Source: Mesotaenium endlicherianum (Eukaryota > Streptophyta > Zygnematophyceae > Zygnematales > Mesotaeniaceae). From it: a stretch of DNA of 64,000 nucleotides. Both the position numbers and the translations under genes were made by a program. The notes below the pieces were generated by a model, which was not told where the DNA came from, ran no database searches, and was given only the letters and a program-made list of their open reading frames with translations. The stretch covers positions 5,401-69,400 of the forward strand of contig WELA01004158.1 in NCBI GenBank assembly GCA_009602735.1, written 5' to 3'. Positions 1 through 11,694 of this stretch are shown here, in pieces. The first letter of the stretch is position 1. Every line of letters starts with the position of its first letter.

Positions 1-342
1 CCGTTGAACAGTAAACTCATTCCATGTACATATGCTAGGCATTGCTCTCGAGTTCGGCATTCGGAAACGAGGCCAACTCTCTTGTACAGCTTACTGAGAG
101 AGATCTGAATCCAAGGCGATTAGCCATTGATACGCACTGTCTTCTAACCTTGCTTATGTATGAGTTTACTGATTTGCATTATTGATGTTAGTTTACTCGC
201 ATTTGACTTACGAGTATTATTCCCTGCTAGTGTATTGTCCTTTGCCGTTTAACGAGTTAACGGAAATACCATAAAGATTACTTGCTGATATAAAGATCTT
301 TATTAATTGTTAATTGCCTATTTGGTAAGGCGATTCATTTCA
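1..342 (+). repeat. LTR of chromovirus family A/C/D, 3' part, inserted in element A
   Basis: The plus strand matches the 3' half of the LTRs at 53398-54107 and 54827-55556 and ends with the family terminus GATTCATTTCA at 342. Its orientation is opposite to element A, whose extra ORF resumes at once after it. It is therefore a separate insertion: a solo LTR, or the 3' LTR of an element that lies mostly left of the window. No primer-binding site follows, so it is not a 5' LTR. The 5' half is outside the window. Confidence 0.8.
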
Positions 343-1411
343 AGGCTGTTGAGTCCGTATCGCATACAGGTCTTTCTTTCCCTGCTTGCTTGCCCATTTG
401 GCATAAGCGTGCTTCCCTTTGGAGAATGAGTCTCGGGCCCTGCTCCTGTCCTCCTGCATTTCTTGGCTCATGCAGTCTCTTATTCCATCCAATCTTGGGT
501 CCCAAGCTGCAATGTGAGGAGGCAACACTATGCTCCCCTGTAGGTCTGTTAGAAAATCTTCCTTCCTTGCCTTGTCATTTTGCTGGTCCCTCATGTTGAT
601 GGTCATCCACCGCCAATCGGTGGGCTTCTGGAAGAAGGCAGGGTCTGTCCTTTTCAGAGTACAAGGGTACCAATGCCCTGAGAAGTCCAACTGACTGGTT
701 GCCCTGGCCAAGAACTCCCAGCTTCTCCTCTCTACCTCATTATACATGGCCTTGAATCGGTTATGAGGTGTAGAGTCCTTAAAGCTGTCCGCGTCCATGG
801 GGATCATCCTGATGACCCTATTCTTTCCCCAGATACCTGGGATCAATACAGCTCCTGTCTCATTCACTTGGGCCATTGCCTTGGCCTCTCTGACTGTATA
901 CCCTACCATCCTGGCATAATCATAGTAGAGGAGTAGCCCTGTGCTGACCTCGATATACTTGTCAAAGTGTTTGGATGTCTCCCCTTCCCTTTGCAGGATG
1001 TCCTGCTGTGCCTCAATGCGACTTCTATGGGCATACTTGAAGGCCTCCTCCAGTAGATCAAAGCCCTTGCCCAGCACTATGTAGCGGTAGCTGCTGATTC
1101 TCCTCTGTTCTTCTTCTTTAGCCTGCTGCTTCGGCCTCTCCTCGGCTTGCCTCTCCTCTTCCGCCTTCTTGGCCTCCTCTGCAACTTTTCTATCCAATTC
1201 TTCCTGCCTCAGCCTGGCTTGCTCCTCCTCCTCCTTCTTCTTTTGTGCCTCTCGCTGTTATTGGAGTCGTTGTGATTCCCGAGCGGAGATGGAGGATGAT
1301 TCGATGTTGCCACGGAATTGCATGTGCCTCTTCCGCTCTTCTCTTCCTCTTAAGTTCCGACTTCTGGGTCATCCTGCTCAATCGTAAACACAATGCAATC
1401 AGTGAAGTCAT
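343..1411 (-). pseudogene. Extra 3' ORF of element A (coiled-coil protein, unknown function)
   Basis: The ORF lies downstream of the chromodomain and in the same sense as pol. It starts with a charged Glu/Lys/Arg/Gln-rich stretch that should form a coiled coil. A globular part follows with short motifs shared with the copy in element D: YNEVE, PTDWRWMT, a PPxIAxWDP motif and FSKGKHA. I see no signal peptide or membrane segment, so it does not look like an envelope gene. Its far end is lost where the LTR at 1-342 was inserted. I do not recognise the family. Two related copies in two elements suggest that it belongs to this retrotransposon lineage. Confidence 0.7.
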
Positions 1412-1662
1412 GACACTCTGCCGCTACTGAGTGCCCGTGGTTAAGAAGAACGTGATAGGGAGAGTCCCTAGTGTGTTGTACCTTGTGTGAGTGTATAAGA
1501 GGGAATTGAGTTAAAGAGAAAAAGTGAGTGTGAGCGCAGGTTGAGTGTGTAGAATGGTTATAAAATTTGCCTGGCTGATCCCGAAACGAAACACACTCCC
1601 TCCAACTTAATTTAAAAGGTGGGCTGCCTGTCACAACTGTCACTATCTGTCACTAACTGTCA

Positions 1663-1680
1663 CATTCCCCTCCGACTTAT
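1663..1680 (-). other. Internal polypurine tract between pol and the extra ORF
   Basis: The minus strand reads TCGGAGGGGAATG here, after the end of the chromodomain and before the extra ORF. Element D has a matching tract (TTGGAGGGGAAAA) at the corresponding place. It resembles the 3' polypurine tracts next to the LTRs of D and E. Confidence 0.45.
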
Positions 1681-1728
1681 ACGGAGACAGGACATCCTAT
1701 CACCTGTCCATGGCCACTAAAATGACAG

Positions 1729-2399
1729 TTAGGGAGGGGTGCCAGCCGCCTGAAGGTGGAACCGTTTCAACGCCCCTTTGGCATTGGTCAGCTGGTCTTT
1801 AAATTCCCAAGTGTCCCCAGAGGCGTCAGAACCCTTCCATCTAACCAGGTCCTTTATGACATATTTAGATGATCGACGAACAGAGCGAGCGTCTAAAATC
1901 TCCTCGACCTCATATTCCTCAGGGTCACCATCCCTGACAGCGGAGACCGGTCCTGGTTGGACAGGTAACCGACCTGTGAACAGTGTGTCACATTTGATGT
2001 ATGGTTCCAGGAAGGAGACATTAAAGACCGGGTGACCCTCATATTCTACTGACATGTTCGGTTTGTAAGCATTTTGACCGACATGGCGCACCACCGAATA
2101 TGGACCGACCCAGACCGGACCAAGCCTTTCCTTGACCACACCAGGTAGGTACAGATGCTGAGAATGCAGTTTGACCAAATCGCCCTTAGAAAATGTCAGT
2201 TCTCGACGGTGCTGATTAGCGTATTTTTGTTGGTTTGTGTGGGCTTTGTGCAGGTTCTGTTGGACTTCTGACAGAGTGTCAGCAAACTCCTGAGTTAACT
2301 GGAGGGAGATCGGATTGTCAATCCCTTCAGGGTGAGTTAAAGACTCCTCCAGCACATCTAAAGGAGACTGAGGGACTCTACCCAGGCTCAGTTCAAAAG
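1729..2399 (-). pseudogene. Integrase C-terminal part with chromodomain, element A
   Basis: This part contains the GPYxV-type beta-barrel region of Ty3/gypsy integrases (VGPYSVVRHVG, HPVFNVSFLEPY). A chromodomain follows, with the pattern EVEEILDAR, YVIKDLVRWKG and TWEF. In chromoviruses this domain binds modified histone H3 tails and steers integration. The segment is separated from the catalytic core (3743-4258) by the LTR insertion at 2400-3662. Confidence 0.85.
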
Positions 2400-3662
2400 T
2401 GAAATGAATCTTGCTTATTCAAGATTAATATATTTCATTTAAATATAAAAGATCAGAGATAGGTGGAAGCGTGTGAAATCAGGGAGCGATCTTCGCCCTT
2501 ATAATGAATTCCGTTTACTCATCTATAGTCCTTGACTCACTTATCGTAGTGTGCCATAGTTGCATACGAATACAAGGCACAAGAAAGAAGCGAGCTTGAG
2601 GACTAGAGCTTCTCCTTTAGAAACTCCTGACCTCTTGCCTACCAGGCATACAAGCATGTGTAAGCACATACACAACATCAGGGGACTGAATAGCAAAGGC
2701 GCTCTCATTCAGATGACCATAAAGTAGCTAAAACACATCCCACTGACTTAGGTGCAAAAACCATGGAATCTGTCCGCTGTGTGACCCCAAAATGTCAGAG
2801 GGCATAACTCTGTCAATACTACTCCAAATTGAGCAAACTTAACGGCAACGGATGCATCTTGACAAGACCTTTCCGAAAAGTCCTAGTTCGCTCCAAATGG
2901 AGAGCAAACGAAGCAGCCATGGCAATTTCCGTGAAGGCTGGTCATTAGAACGAACCCAAAAAGTGCACACATCACTTGCAAGTAGAAATCCGACTGTAAA
3001 GCCTACTGTCCAGAATGAGGGACCACGAGATCCCAGCCTGCTATGTACCTAGTGACCACCTGGTTGACCACGGCGCAAGGTGCGCCGTTTCGTGGGAAAC
3101 CCGTTAAGTTGGGACCCACGGATCTAGGTATAACGACCATATTAATTGGTTGGTTGACTGAAGTCCTAATAGTTCAGTTGACTGACGACGGCTCCGCCTA
3201 CCCAGGAGTTAACCACACTGGTAGGACATCGGTTTACCGAATCTCAGTCGACCTTCCGACTTTCAGTATACTGCGGTCACATGTGCCAATCTACAAATAA
3301 TAATCTAAATGAATGTATCTATCCTCAGCGTACTGAAGCTAAGTATACTGACTAATATCAAGCGAGCTTACTCTATGTCAACCTGCTGATATTACATCCT
3401 ATATATAACTGATATATAAATCTCAGCAAACTATACTATGATACAAAAGTCATCCTGTTGACCTTCTCAACAAAGTCAGCAAACTACATTGTGATACAAA
3501 AGTCATCCTGCTGACCTTTTTGACAAAGTAAGTATACTCGCATTACATTGACATACATTCATTTAGATGAACTCGCACTTGTGAGCATATTGACATAATA
3601 CTTATTTAGTGTTATATTTATGTATGCAATTAATTAAATAAATGATGAACTGATTCATTACA
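2400..3662 (-). repeat. Solo LTR, long variant of the A/C/D LTR family
   Basis: The 1263-bp segment begins TGAAATGAATC and ends GATTCATTACA on the plus strand, which are the same termini as the roughly 715-bp family A LTRs read backwards. It sits inside the integrase gene of A, between two halves that are contiguous in D (around 62656). The inner stretch near 3180-3240 (ACCCAGGAGTTAACCAC, then GGTAGGACATCGG) matches the LTR at 8279-8996. The flanking 4-5 bases (AAAAG and ATAAG) are an imperfect target duplication. It holds no gene. Confidence 0.8.
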
Positions 3663-3742
3663 TAAGGAGTCTTGCCCGTTGACGCGTGCACCGCACTGTT
3701 GACCGCAAACTGGATTTGAGGCAACAGGTCATCCCAATTATC

Positions 3743-4520
3743 TTATTTTTGGTTAATATAGGCTCTCAGTACCTCTTGCAGAACTCCGTTACTTCTTTCA
3801 GTCTGCCCATCAGTCCGAGGGTGGTTGGCTGTGCTGAGCAGCTGTTTGACTCCCATTAACCACATTAAAGCTCTCCATAACTTAGAGGTAAATTTTGAGT
3901 CTTTGTCTGAGATGATATTAGAGGGTAGCCTATGTTGGCATACTACATGGTTGTAGAACTGTCTCGCTGTTTCGAGTGCAATTACTTTGACAGTTGTGGG
4001 GATGAAGATGACCATTTTTGTCAGTTTTTCCACTACTACCAGGATCGAATCATGCCCATTGGCAGTTCTTGGTAGTGTTACCACCCAATCCATGGATATT
4101 GTTTCCCAGCGGCCAACTGGGATGGGCAACGATTGTAAGAGGCCCCCCGATGGTGTGTGCCTAGACTTATTTCTTTGGCACTGGTCACAGGATTTAATAT
4201 ATTTCAAGACCTCCCGAGGTAATCCCTCCCAATGATAATGTTTTGCCAAGTTTGCCAACAGTTTTGGCCTGTCTCAAATGCCCACCCAGGAAATTGTCAT
4301 GTGCTTGACTCAGTAAAAGAGACCTTATTTCCAAATTATTAGGAACGACCAGCTTCAGCCTGCCTGAAGTGGTTTCAGTCACCCAGACCCCTCCCTTAAG
4401 CCTATACTCGAGTGCGGTAGCGAGACACACACCTTCCGTGGGGCTGGGCTCAAATGTTCGGCCAGAAAGGTAGGCTTTCCTAAGTTGTTCAAGGAAGGAC
4501 TTTTTCACCTTTGGTGAAGT
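3743..4520 (-). pseudogene. Integrase zinc-binding and catalytic part, element A
   Basis: The segment shows an HHCC-type zinc-binding region (CDQCQRNKSRH, 7 residues after YIKS) and the catalytic core typical of Ty3/gypsy integrase (WETISMDWVVTLPR, NIISDKDSKF, HPRTDGQTERSNG). It joins the element cDNA to target DNA. It is very close to the integrase of D at 62798-63330. Confidence 0.85.
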
Positions 4521-5940
4521 GAGTGCACAAAGGACTTTATCGACAGCATCGTGACTAAAGTTCCTTTCTTGCAAGTCAGGTCTTTTAGAGAGTGCATCAG
4601 CAGGACTCAACTTCCCTCGTTTGTAGTCAATCTGGACTTGAAATTGCTCCAGCATCAGGCTCCAGCGGTTCTCCCTCCTCGACAGCTTGGACTTCTTCTG
4701 AAAGTGAGTCAGAGCTAGATGATCTGTAATCACCTTAAACGTTTTACCATATAAGTATGCTCTCCACTGTTTGAGCACATGAATGATTGCTAGCAGCTCT
4801 TTATCAGACACAGAGTAATTAAACTCAGCTGGATTAAATTTCATAGACTCATACAACACAGGATGCCACTCCTGCTTTACCTTACCATCCTTTATGGTTT
4901 TGTCAGCAGGCTGCAACAAAATAGCACCCATGGCAAAGTCAGAGTCATCAGTGACCACCTGCACAGGTTTGCTGGGGTCATACACGGCTAGCACTGGGGC
5001 CAAACAAAGAGCATCTTTAAGAGTCTGGAAGTCAACCTGCTGCTCTCCCCCCCACACATACCCTATACCTTCCTTCGTATGGTCAGTCAGTTTACTGGCC
5101 TTTGTAGAATAATTCTCAATGAATCTTCTGTAGTAGTTAGCCAACCCAAGGAAGGATCTAACTTCGGAGACAGATTGTGGTATAGGCCAGTCCCTTATGG
5201 TCTGGACCTTCTTAGGATCCACACTGATGCCCTCTTTGCGGACAACATGGCCTAGAAATTCAATACTTTCTTTGAAGAAATCACACTTGCTCATTTGAGC
5301 ATACAACTGGTTCCTTCTCAGTGTCCATGACTGTCTTTAAGTGTTCAGCATGCTGAGCTTCATCCTTGGAGAAAATTAAAATATCATCCAGGAAGACTTG
5401 CACAAACTTATCCAGGTAAGGTCTGAAAATGTCATTCATAGCACCCATGAAGGTTGCAGGAGCATTGGTCAGTCCAAATGGCATCACGTTGAACTCATAG
5501 TGTCCATAACGTGTGCGAAAGGTAGTCTTGTGTTCATCTCCCTCGGCAATTCTGATTTGATGATTTAACCACTTTTGAGATCTATCTTACTGAACACTTT
5601 AGCACCAGACAGGGTATCAAGCAAGTCCTCGATTCTGGGTAAAGCATACTTGTTCTTCACTGTTATTCTGTTAAGAGCTCTGTAATCAACACACATCCGC
5701 ATACTTCCATCCATTTTTTTAACAAAGAGGATGGGTGCCCCCTAAGGTGATTTACTGGGGGAAATGTAACCTCAAGCTTTGCAATCTGTGTGTTCCACTC
5801 TTTGCTCTCCACATAAGACAAGCCATAAGTGCGTTGCCAGGGTGGCTGACTCCCACGTAATAACTCAATCCTGTGATCCACTTCCGTCTTAGGAGGTAAT
5901 CCTGGAGGCATATTGAACACATCAATCTACTGAGCAACAA
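4521..5940 (-). pseudogene. Reverse transcriptase-RNase H part, element A
   Basis: The fingers/palm region ([18 protein letters not shown], then [10 protein letters not shown] with the catalytic Asp pair) is followed by the thumb ([31 protein letters not shown]). RNase H comes next (VVTDDSDFAMGAILLQPA, YSVSDKELLAIIHVLKQWR, ADALSKRPDL). The order and motifs are those of Ty3/gypsy pol. The part is fossilised. Confidence 0.88.
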
Positions 5941-6600
5941 TTTTTGCAGCAGTAGGGTGCTCCGGAGGGCTTACCTTTTTCTCAACCACTTCTTCACGTT
6001 GAGAAGGTACCTCTCTTAGCAGCAGACAGAACATTTTGTCTTCCTTCTGGTTCCAACTGTCGATGAACTCCATTGCATTCAGCAATTTGCATCCTCCAGG
6101 AAGCCTCTTTTTTTCCTTCATTTGCCATCCATACAGGACAAGAGGAAGAGCACTGGTGGGTGCCAAGTTAGTTTGCCCATCACTGGCTCCTCTCACTTTA
6201 ACTGTACCTCTGCTCCAACACACTTCAGCTTGATGTCTATTAAGCCAAGACCTGCCTAGCACGAGATCATAAAAGCCAGTGTTGAGTACCTCAAATGTAA
6301 GCGTTTCAGTTAGAACTGCAATGCCAGAACCTAACTGGACCTCAATAGGCTTGGTTATAACTCCTCCCGGGATACTTGAGGCATCTCCAAGGAATATTTT
6401 TCTATTCCCTTGGGTGACAGTAGGCAGCCTTAGCCGCTTAACTAAGTCCCAATGGATAAAAGTATGTGACGCCCCTCCGTCAACAAATGCCCTCACCTTC
6501 CTACCTGTAATCATGCAATGCAGTAGGATAGGGGGGACTGCCTTTTCCTGATTTTTGCATTGTTCTCCTGACGTAGCAAAGAAATGTTGGACATCAGGTG
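5927..6600 (-). pseudogene. Retropepsin-like protease part, element A
   Basis: The segment contains VRAFVDGGASHTF, which corresponds to the aspartic-protease D-[TSG]-G-[AS] active site of retrotransposon proteases, and the later ILG-type motif as DLVLGRSWL. Protease lies between gag and reverse transcriptase, as expected for Ty3/gypsy. Confidence 0.8.
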
Positions 6601-6829
6601 GAACAAGAGCATCCAGAGTGTGCACTCTCTGGACATCCATATTGCTGATGGTCTCCTTTATCTGGTTGTCAGGCATGCATAGTGAATCCAGTTCAGCAGG
6701 ACCCATAATACCTGCTACGAGGGCAGCTAATGACGACTCACTATCTCTAGCATCCTCACAGTCAGTAGACTGGATTACTGACTGTTGCTGTCTTTTAAAG
6801 GCTGGTCTTTTCTCTCGACCTTCGGAAGG

Positions 6830-8244
6830 TGCTTGACAGGACACTGTTCTATGTAGTGGCCCAGCTGCTGACAATGGTAGCAAGTGGATTTTGATGAGGT
6901 TGGTCTCGGCTTAGTCCTACCACCACCTCTTCCATAGGCGCCTCCAGAGAAACCACCTCTACCTCTAGACTATATAGCATTATGCTCATACTCATATTCA
7001 TCACCCTGATCATCCTCAGCCTGGTCTCCTTCAATTGCATTGTAGGAACCGGGGGGCTTTTTGACAATCCTAGACACCAAAGCGTTACTTTGGCGCTTGT
7101 GATGGAATTGCTGCTGATCCCAGGCATCAGCATCCTGGATCAAGTCAGCCAGTTTCTAATACTTCTTTTCAGCAAAATGACCAGAGACTTCGGATTTTAA
7201 GCCATACCTGAAGTATGCTATCTTATACCGTTCTGGCAAGTCTGGCTGCTTCATCATGTTCTTCTGGAACTTTTGAGCTAACTCAGCAACTGAAGTGGTC
7301 TGCTTCAATGATCATCGCATAGATAGCTTTCTCCTGCTGGTTGATGACATCAAACTTCTCGTGCAACTTCTCGACGAACTCTACCCACGTAGGGTCACCG
7401 AGTTGCTGAGCCTTACGCTCTCCTTTCCAGTTAGCCACCAGTCTGCGGCACTGCCTTTCAGTAGCGCACCAGTGTGCCTGACCTTGTCGTAATCTTGCAG
7501 TTTTGGGTAGTTCTCCAGCCACTACTCAACATCAGCGAGAAACTTGATCAGGTAACACTTTTTGTTTCCCTCAGGATCATAATCCTGGGGAGGTTTTGGC
7601 TTGGGCTTATTAGGCCCTCTGCCACCACCACCAGTGGTTTGAGGTCCTAGTTGGTCTCTGTCCTGCAGTAGAGACATTATGATTCTTTTGTCCTCCTGTT
7701 GGGACTAGTACATGGTCGCCATTTGCGATTGCATTTGCACGAACAATGCTCCCAAGTCCACACTCTGAGATGGGAGTCTAGCAAATGCAGCAGCAGCAGT
7801 GGCATCTACTCGCTGAGTAGTGTCCTCAACAGTCCCTCTCGCTCCTGCAACAGCAATTCCTACCGCATTCAGCCGGTCACGAATTTGACCTAGGGGCACA
7901 TTGAGTTGTACAGCAGGAGGTGGGTTCAGAACATTGGCCCTTGATGCCATAAGTTCTTCGACAGTGCGCTTGTCAGCTGACTATCCTTCCCTCCTTTTCG
8001 TATCTTTGGCAGCCTTTGCTAATCATTTAGCTTCTAATCTGGTTTTCTCCTCCTCAGCCTTCTGTGCTGCGACTGCGGCAATAGCAGCTGCCTCATCTGC
8101 AGTCTCTCGAGCTGCAGTATCTGCCACTGCTTCAGAATAGGTACGGGTTCCCGCTACATGGCTTTCCGCCTGATTTTTGACATTCTCGTTATCCTGGTTC
8201 TCCATGTCTCGGGAGTTGTTAGTTTGAGACCTTGTCCTTACCAT
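6830..8244 (-). pseudogene. gag part, element A
   Basis: The first ATG after the primer-binding site gives MVRTRSQTNNSRDMENQ, followed by an Ala/Glu-rich helical stretch and the capsid-like region. A CCHC zinc knuckle (CYHCQQLGHYIEQC, C-x2-C-x4-H-x4-C) lies near 6840-6885. The protein would form the intracellular particle. The same start peptide is found in element C at 54142. Confidence 0.82.
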
Positions 8245-8265
8245 ACAAAGAAAACTGTGATCACT

Positions 8266-8277
8266 ACTCCGATACCA
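8266..8277 (-). other. Primer-binding site of element A (initiator tRNA-Met type)
   Basis: The minus strand reads TGGTATCGGAGT directly after the LTR end. This is one or two bases from TGGTATCAGAGC, the common plant LTR-retrotransposon site complementary to the 3' end of initiator tRNA-Met. It fixes the element's orientation. Confidence 0.85.
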
Positions 8278-8278
8278 C

Positions 8279-8996
8279 TGAAATGAATCTGCTTACTAAA
8301 AAAGCGATTAATAATTAATGAAGATCTTTATATCAGCAAGTAATCCTTATGGTATTTTATATTAATTGATTAAACAGCGAAAGACAACACACTAGCAGTG
8401 GACAATACTCATAAATCAAATGGAAGTAAACTAGCATCAATAATGCAATCAGTAAACTCACACATAAGCAAGGCTAGGAGACAGTGCATATCATTGGCTT
8501 CTCGCCTTGGATTCAAATCTCTCTTAGTAAGCAGTACAAGAGAGTTGGCCTCGTTTCCGAATGCCGAACTCCAAAGCAATCCTAGCATATGTACATGGAA
8601 TGAGTTTACTGTTTAACAGCAAGTGCGATGGCACCACCTACCCGGGAGTTAGCCACGTTGGTAGGACCTCGGTTAACCAAATCCACCGCCAAATCCCATC
8701 ATTTTGAATCGCCATCCATCCAAAGGATGTCATCTGGCCATTCATCTAGCACACCACACTTAGATGCGTATCTAGGCAGTTCGTTGCTACCGAGTACGGA
8801 AGTCAGCTGGCTGTCAAAGAATGTGTCAGCAAGCTGACCTAAGTTGACTTCAACCTGCTGCCCACGACTGAGTCATTAAACTGATTATTTAATAAAGTCC
8901 AACAGACTCAATATTAACTAAAGTTTAGCAGGCTGAACTTATTTGACTATTATATTTAAATGTATATTATATCAACCAATATACTGATTCATTATA
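8279..8996 (-). repeat. 5' LTR of element A
   Basis: This 718-bp LTR reads TATAATGAATCAG to GATTCATTTCA on the minus strand. It aligns along its length with the LTRs at 53398, 54827 and 59068 and is followed by the primer-binding site. Its 3' partner is not in the window. Confidence 0.88.
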
Positions 8997-10283
8997 GCAG
9001 AGGAAGAAACATGCAGTTTTGAAGGTAAGAATCAAAGCTTCATCTGCTCTGTTCATGGCCAAAAAAATGCATAACTTCCACGGAAGTTGTCGGAATTTAT
9101 CTATACCCAATTTTTTGGTATGGTTCAGGTTATAACAATTCTAAAGGTACCATTTTCAGCTTATTCTGATTCAAAACATTTTAAGTTTGACCCTTTACAA
9201 AATAGGCTAATTATGGGCACATTTTTGGTTCTGGAAGCAATATTAGTTTCATCGTCTATCTAGTTTAAACGGGCAACACACGCGCGTAGGGTGTCCAAAT
9301 GCTACCATGTTATGAGAAAATAGCTTCAACCAACATTCACATGTGTGGTCATTTTGACATGTTTTTATAGTTTACAGCCAACGTTATGAAGATACTTTTG
9401 GACTTAGATATTTGACAACATCAACATAAAAAGAGGGGTACAATTCAATCAATTTATTCATTGCTTTTGTTTGTCATTATTTTGCATAATATGCTATCTT
9501 TGCAAAAAGCTTGCAACATGAATTACATTCGTAACCTCCTCTTGTATACCTTACGCAAGATACGACACAACGTCATTTATGACTCTGCACAATGTACAAC
9601 GCCTTCATTTTATGATCGCTCTTTTCAGCATGAAATACTTTGATTAATTGTAAAACAGATAAAAATACAACTGTCACGTCAAATAATTGACTTTACGTTA
9701 ACTTATGGTTCGCCTAACGTCTACTCAAGATTGACTTTTATTGACTCCAATGCAGTTGACCCCTTGACACTAGATCACTTCTTATTAACCAGGTACATGT
9801 TATTGATTTAAAACACCCACAATTGAAGGGAGAGGTGTCAGTGAACAACAACATAGTTGTTGACTTAGGGTTGACGTTGTGTTGACTTGCAATCACTCAA
9901 AAATGATTTGTAAGTATTTGCGTGCACTTGACTTACTCATAGTAGTGCTAAATAGTTACAAATCATCAAATACGATCGGCTATGAACGTTGATTGCTTGT
10001 CTTTAAAAGATCTAATTAGACAACGCTTAGTGAACCCTGAATCACAACAAGTTCAAAAGCTCCTTCGATGCTTATATTATCTCAGCTGAACCTTTTAATC
10101 CTCAAGGGAAGTAGAGCTTGCAACTTGCCATTCATATTTATGTGTGAAGAGGTCAGTGATGCGTTAACACCAAAAGAGTCTCATTGCAAAACTTGTTGAC
10201 GATATGTATTAGTATGTAAAGAGTGGTGTGGTGATTAGCATAACATACCAAATATTATATAATTTCAAGGGTAAACTGGTGAA
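8997..10283. other. No gene recognised
   Basis: This is AT-rich DNA with only short chance ORFs. I see no repeats shared with the rest of the window and no RNA gene. Confidence 0.6.
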
Positions 10284-10289
10284 AGCTTG

Positions 10290-11165
10290 TCATGCCCGTC
10301 CTTGTCGAGTCCCTTTGGTGTTTAGTAGAAGCACATGAGGGTGGAGGGTCAACGACAGGTCTAGTGGTTAGTCGGGTTAGGGTGGTAGGTGAGGATGGTC
10401 TAGTCAGTGGGCAGTAGTGGTGAACACTCGAACCCATGATCTGCTCACGAGGATCTGCTCTTGAGCAGCTGTGAGGCTCCCTTCAGATCACCCGCATACC
10501 TTTTCCCCTCCACATGTGGTGTTGCCGCGCCCACATGTGGAGGTCAACCCTCAGGTTCGCTCGCCTGAAGGGTCGGCGAGGGTACCCAGTGGGATCCCCT
10601 ACCGTCCATACCTAGCCGGTCATGTACCACAGGCAATCTCGATGGGTATGCCCCCGAGATTGCTAATGGATAGGAAAAGTAAGGGATGAGAGGAGTGTCA
10701 CGTCACTTGGAGTTGGGTCACACACGTTTGGTCGACTTTAGGTTGATTTCATTTGCGTTTGTAGTCTATTCGGATTTGTGTGAGTGGTGACGCGATGACG
10801 CGTCAATCGCTGTAGGTAAGATTTCACTTTTGGTCGATAAGTGTTTGGGCATAGGACGTGAGGGCATGCTACTTAGGCCGCGAGCTAACACCATTATGGT
10901 GTTAGTTTTGCATGTTTGTTTTGATGGTTGAGATGTTTACTTCTTCTTTTATGACCTACTGTTTATGCCATGTGTTTTGCTCATTTGTTCACCTTGACTT
11001 TGTTCGTAGGTTGCTTGTTTAACTCCACATAGTCACACTTTGAGTCGCGAGCACGTAAACACCTTAATTTGGCCATAACAACGCTAATCGCTACTAAGAC
11101 CTCTCGTGTTACTAGTCGCTCTCTAGGTACGTTGTGCATCCCTCCGTCCTAGCTTGTATACATAC
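10290..11165 (+). repeat. 5' end segment of H, shared with 26198-27073
   Basis: This segment is a close match of about 875 bp to the 5' part of the short copy. Landmarks in both are TCATGCCCGTCCTTGTCGAG at the start, CCACATGTGG stem-like motifs near 10510-10545, and TTAGGCCGCGAGCTAACAC near 10872. It has no coding capacity and is probably the promoter and leader. Confidence 0.8.
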
Positions 11166-11668
11166 AAAGCTAACCGTTCTTCTACGGGTTAGTAGCTAGG
11201 GGCGGGTGGAGCCACCCGTGGGGACGAAATCCGCTAGGAGACTTCACAAGGTGAGTACTCTCGTGTAAGGAGCTTGCTACCGCTTCTTGTGAGCGCTGGT
11301 AGCTCCAAAGTTACAACTTGTAACATAAGTGTTGCGTGCTTGTGCTAGGGCCGGCCTCCTACTTGGGCCAGTTGTGAGCACATTGTTAGCATCCAACTTT
11401 GTGTTTATTGTGTTGTTTTGTTTTGTTAGTTATGCTTGAGTGCTATCTTGTGTGATATTGTGAGGACCCGGCCTCTTACTTGGGCGGGGTGCACATTTGC
11501 CCGCTAGCTTGCTTGTGTTGCTTGTGTTGCTTGCTTTGCTTGCTTGCTATGTTGTCGTATTCCTTTGTGTGCACTCTCTAGGATCCGGCTCCTTTCTTGG
11601 GCCAATTACACGTCTTTTGTCAGAATCCGGCTTGTTGTGCTTGCCGGATCTAGCCAGTAGCGTGTTAG

Positions 11669-11694
11669 TTTGTGTGTGTGTGTGTGTGTGTGTA
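11669..11694 (+). repeat. (TG)n microsatellite in the leader of H
   Basis: This is an uninterrupted run of about twelve TG units, followed by shorter TG-rich runs to about 11750. Confidence 0.9.

Larger units (their letters stand above)
343..8996 (-). mobile_element. Ty3/gypsy chromovirus A, nearly full length, decayed
   Basis: This is a minus-strand LTR retrotransposon. In transcription order it has a 5' LTR (8996-8279), an initiator-Met-type primer-binding site, gag, protease, reverse transcriptase/RNase H, integrase with C-terminal chromodomain, and an extra ORF. Its 3' LTR must lie left of the window. It is interrupted by a solo LTR (2400-3662) and cut at its 3' side by the LTR at 1-342. 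The body is closely related to elements C and D. The coding part is broken, with roughly ten breaks, so it is a fossil of moderate age. Confidence 0.9.

Noticed and set aside
3987-4235. Plus-strand ORFs over pol regions (also 4894-5112, 6036-6836 and 38347-38981)
   Set aside because: They are antisense shadows of integrase, reverse transcriptase and protease.
9461-9643. A 60-codon ORF
   Set aside because: Short, AT-rich, with no motif; expected by chance.
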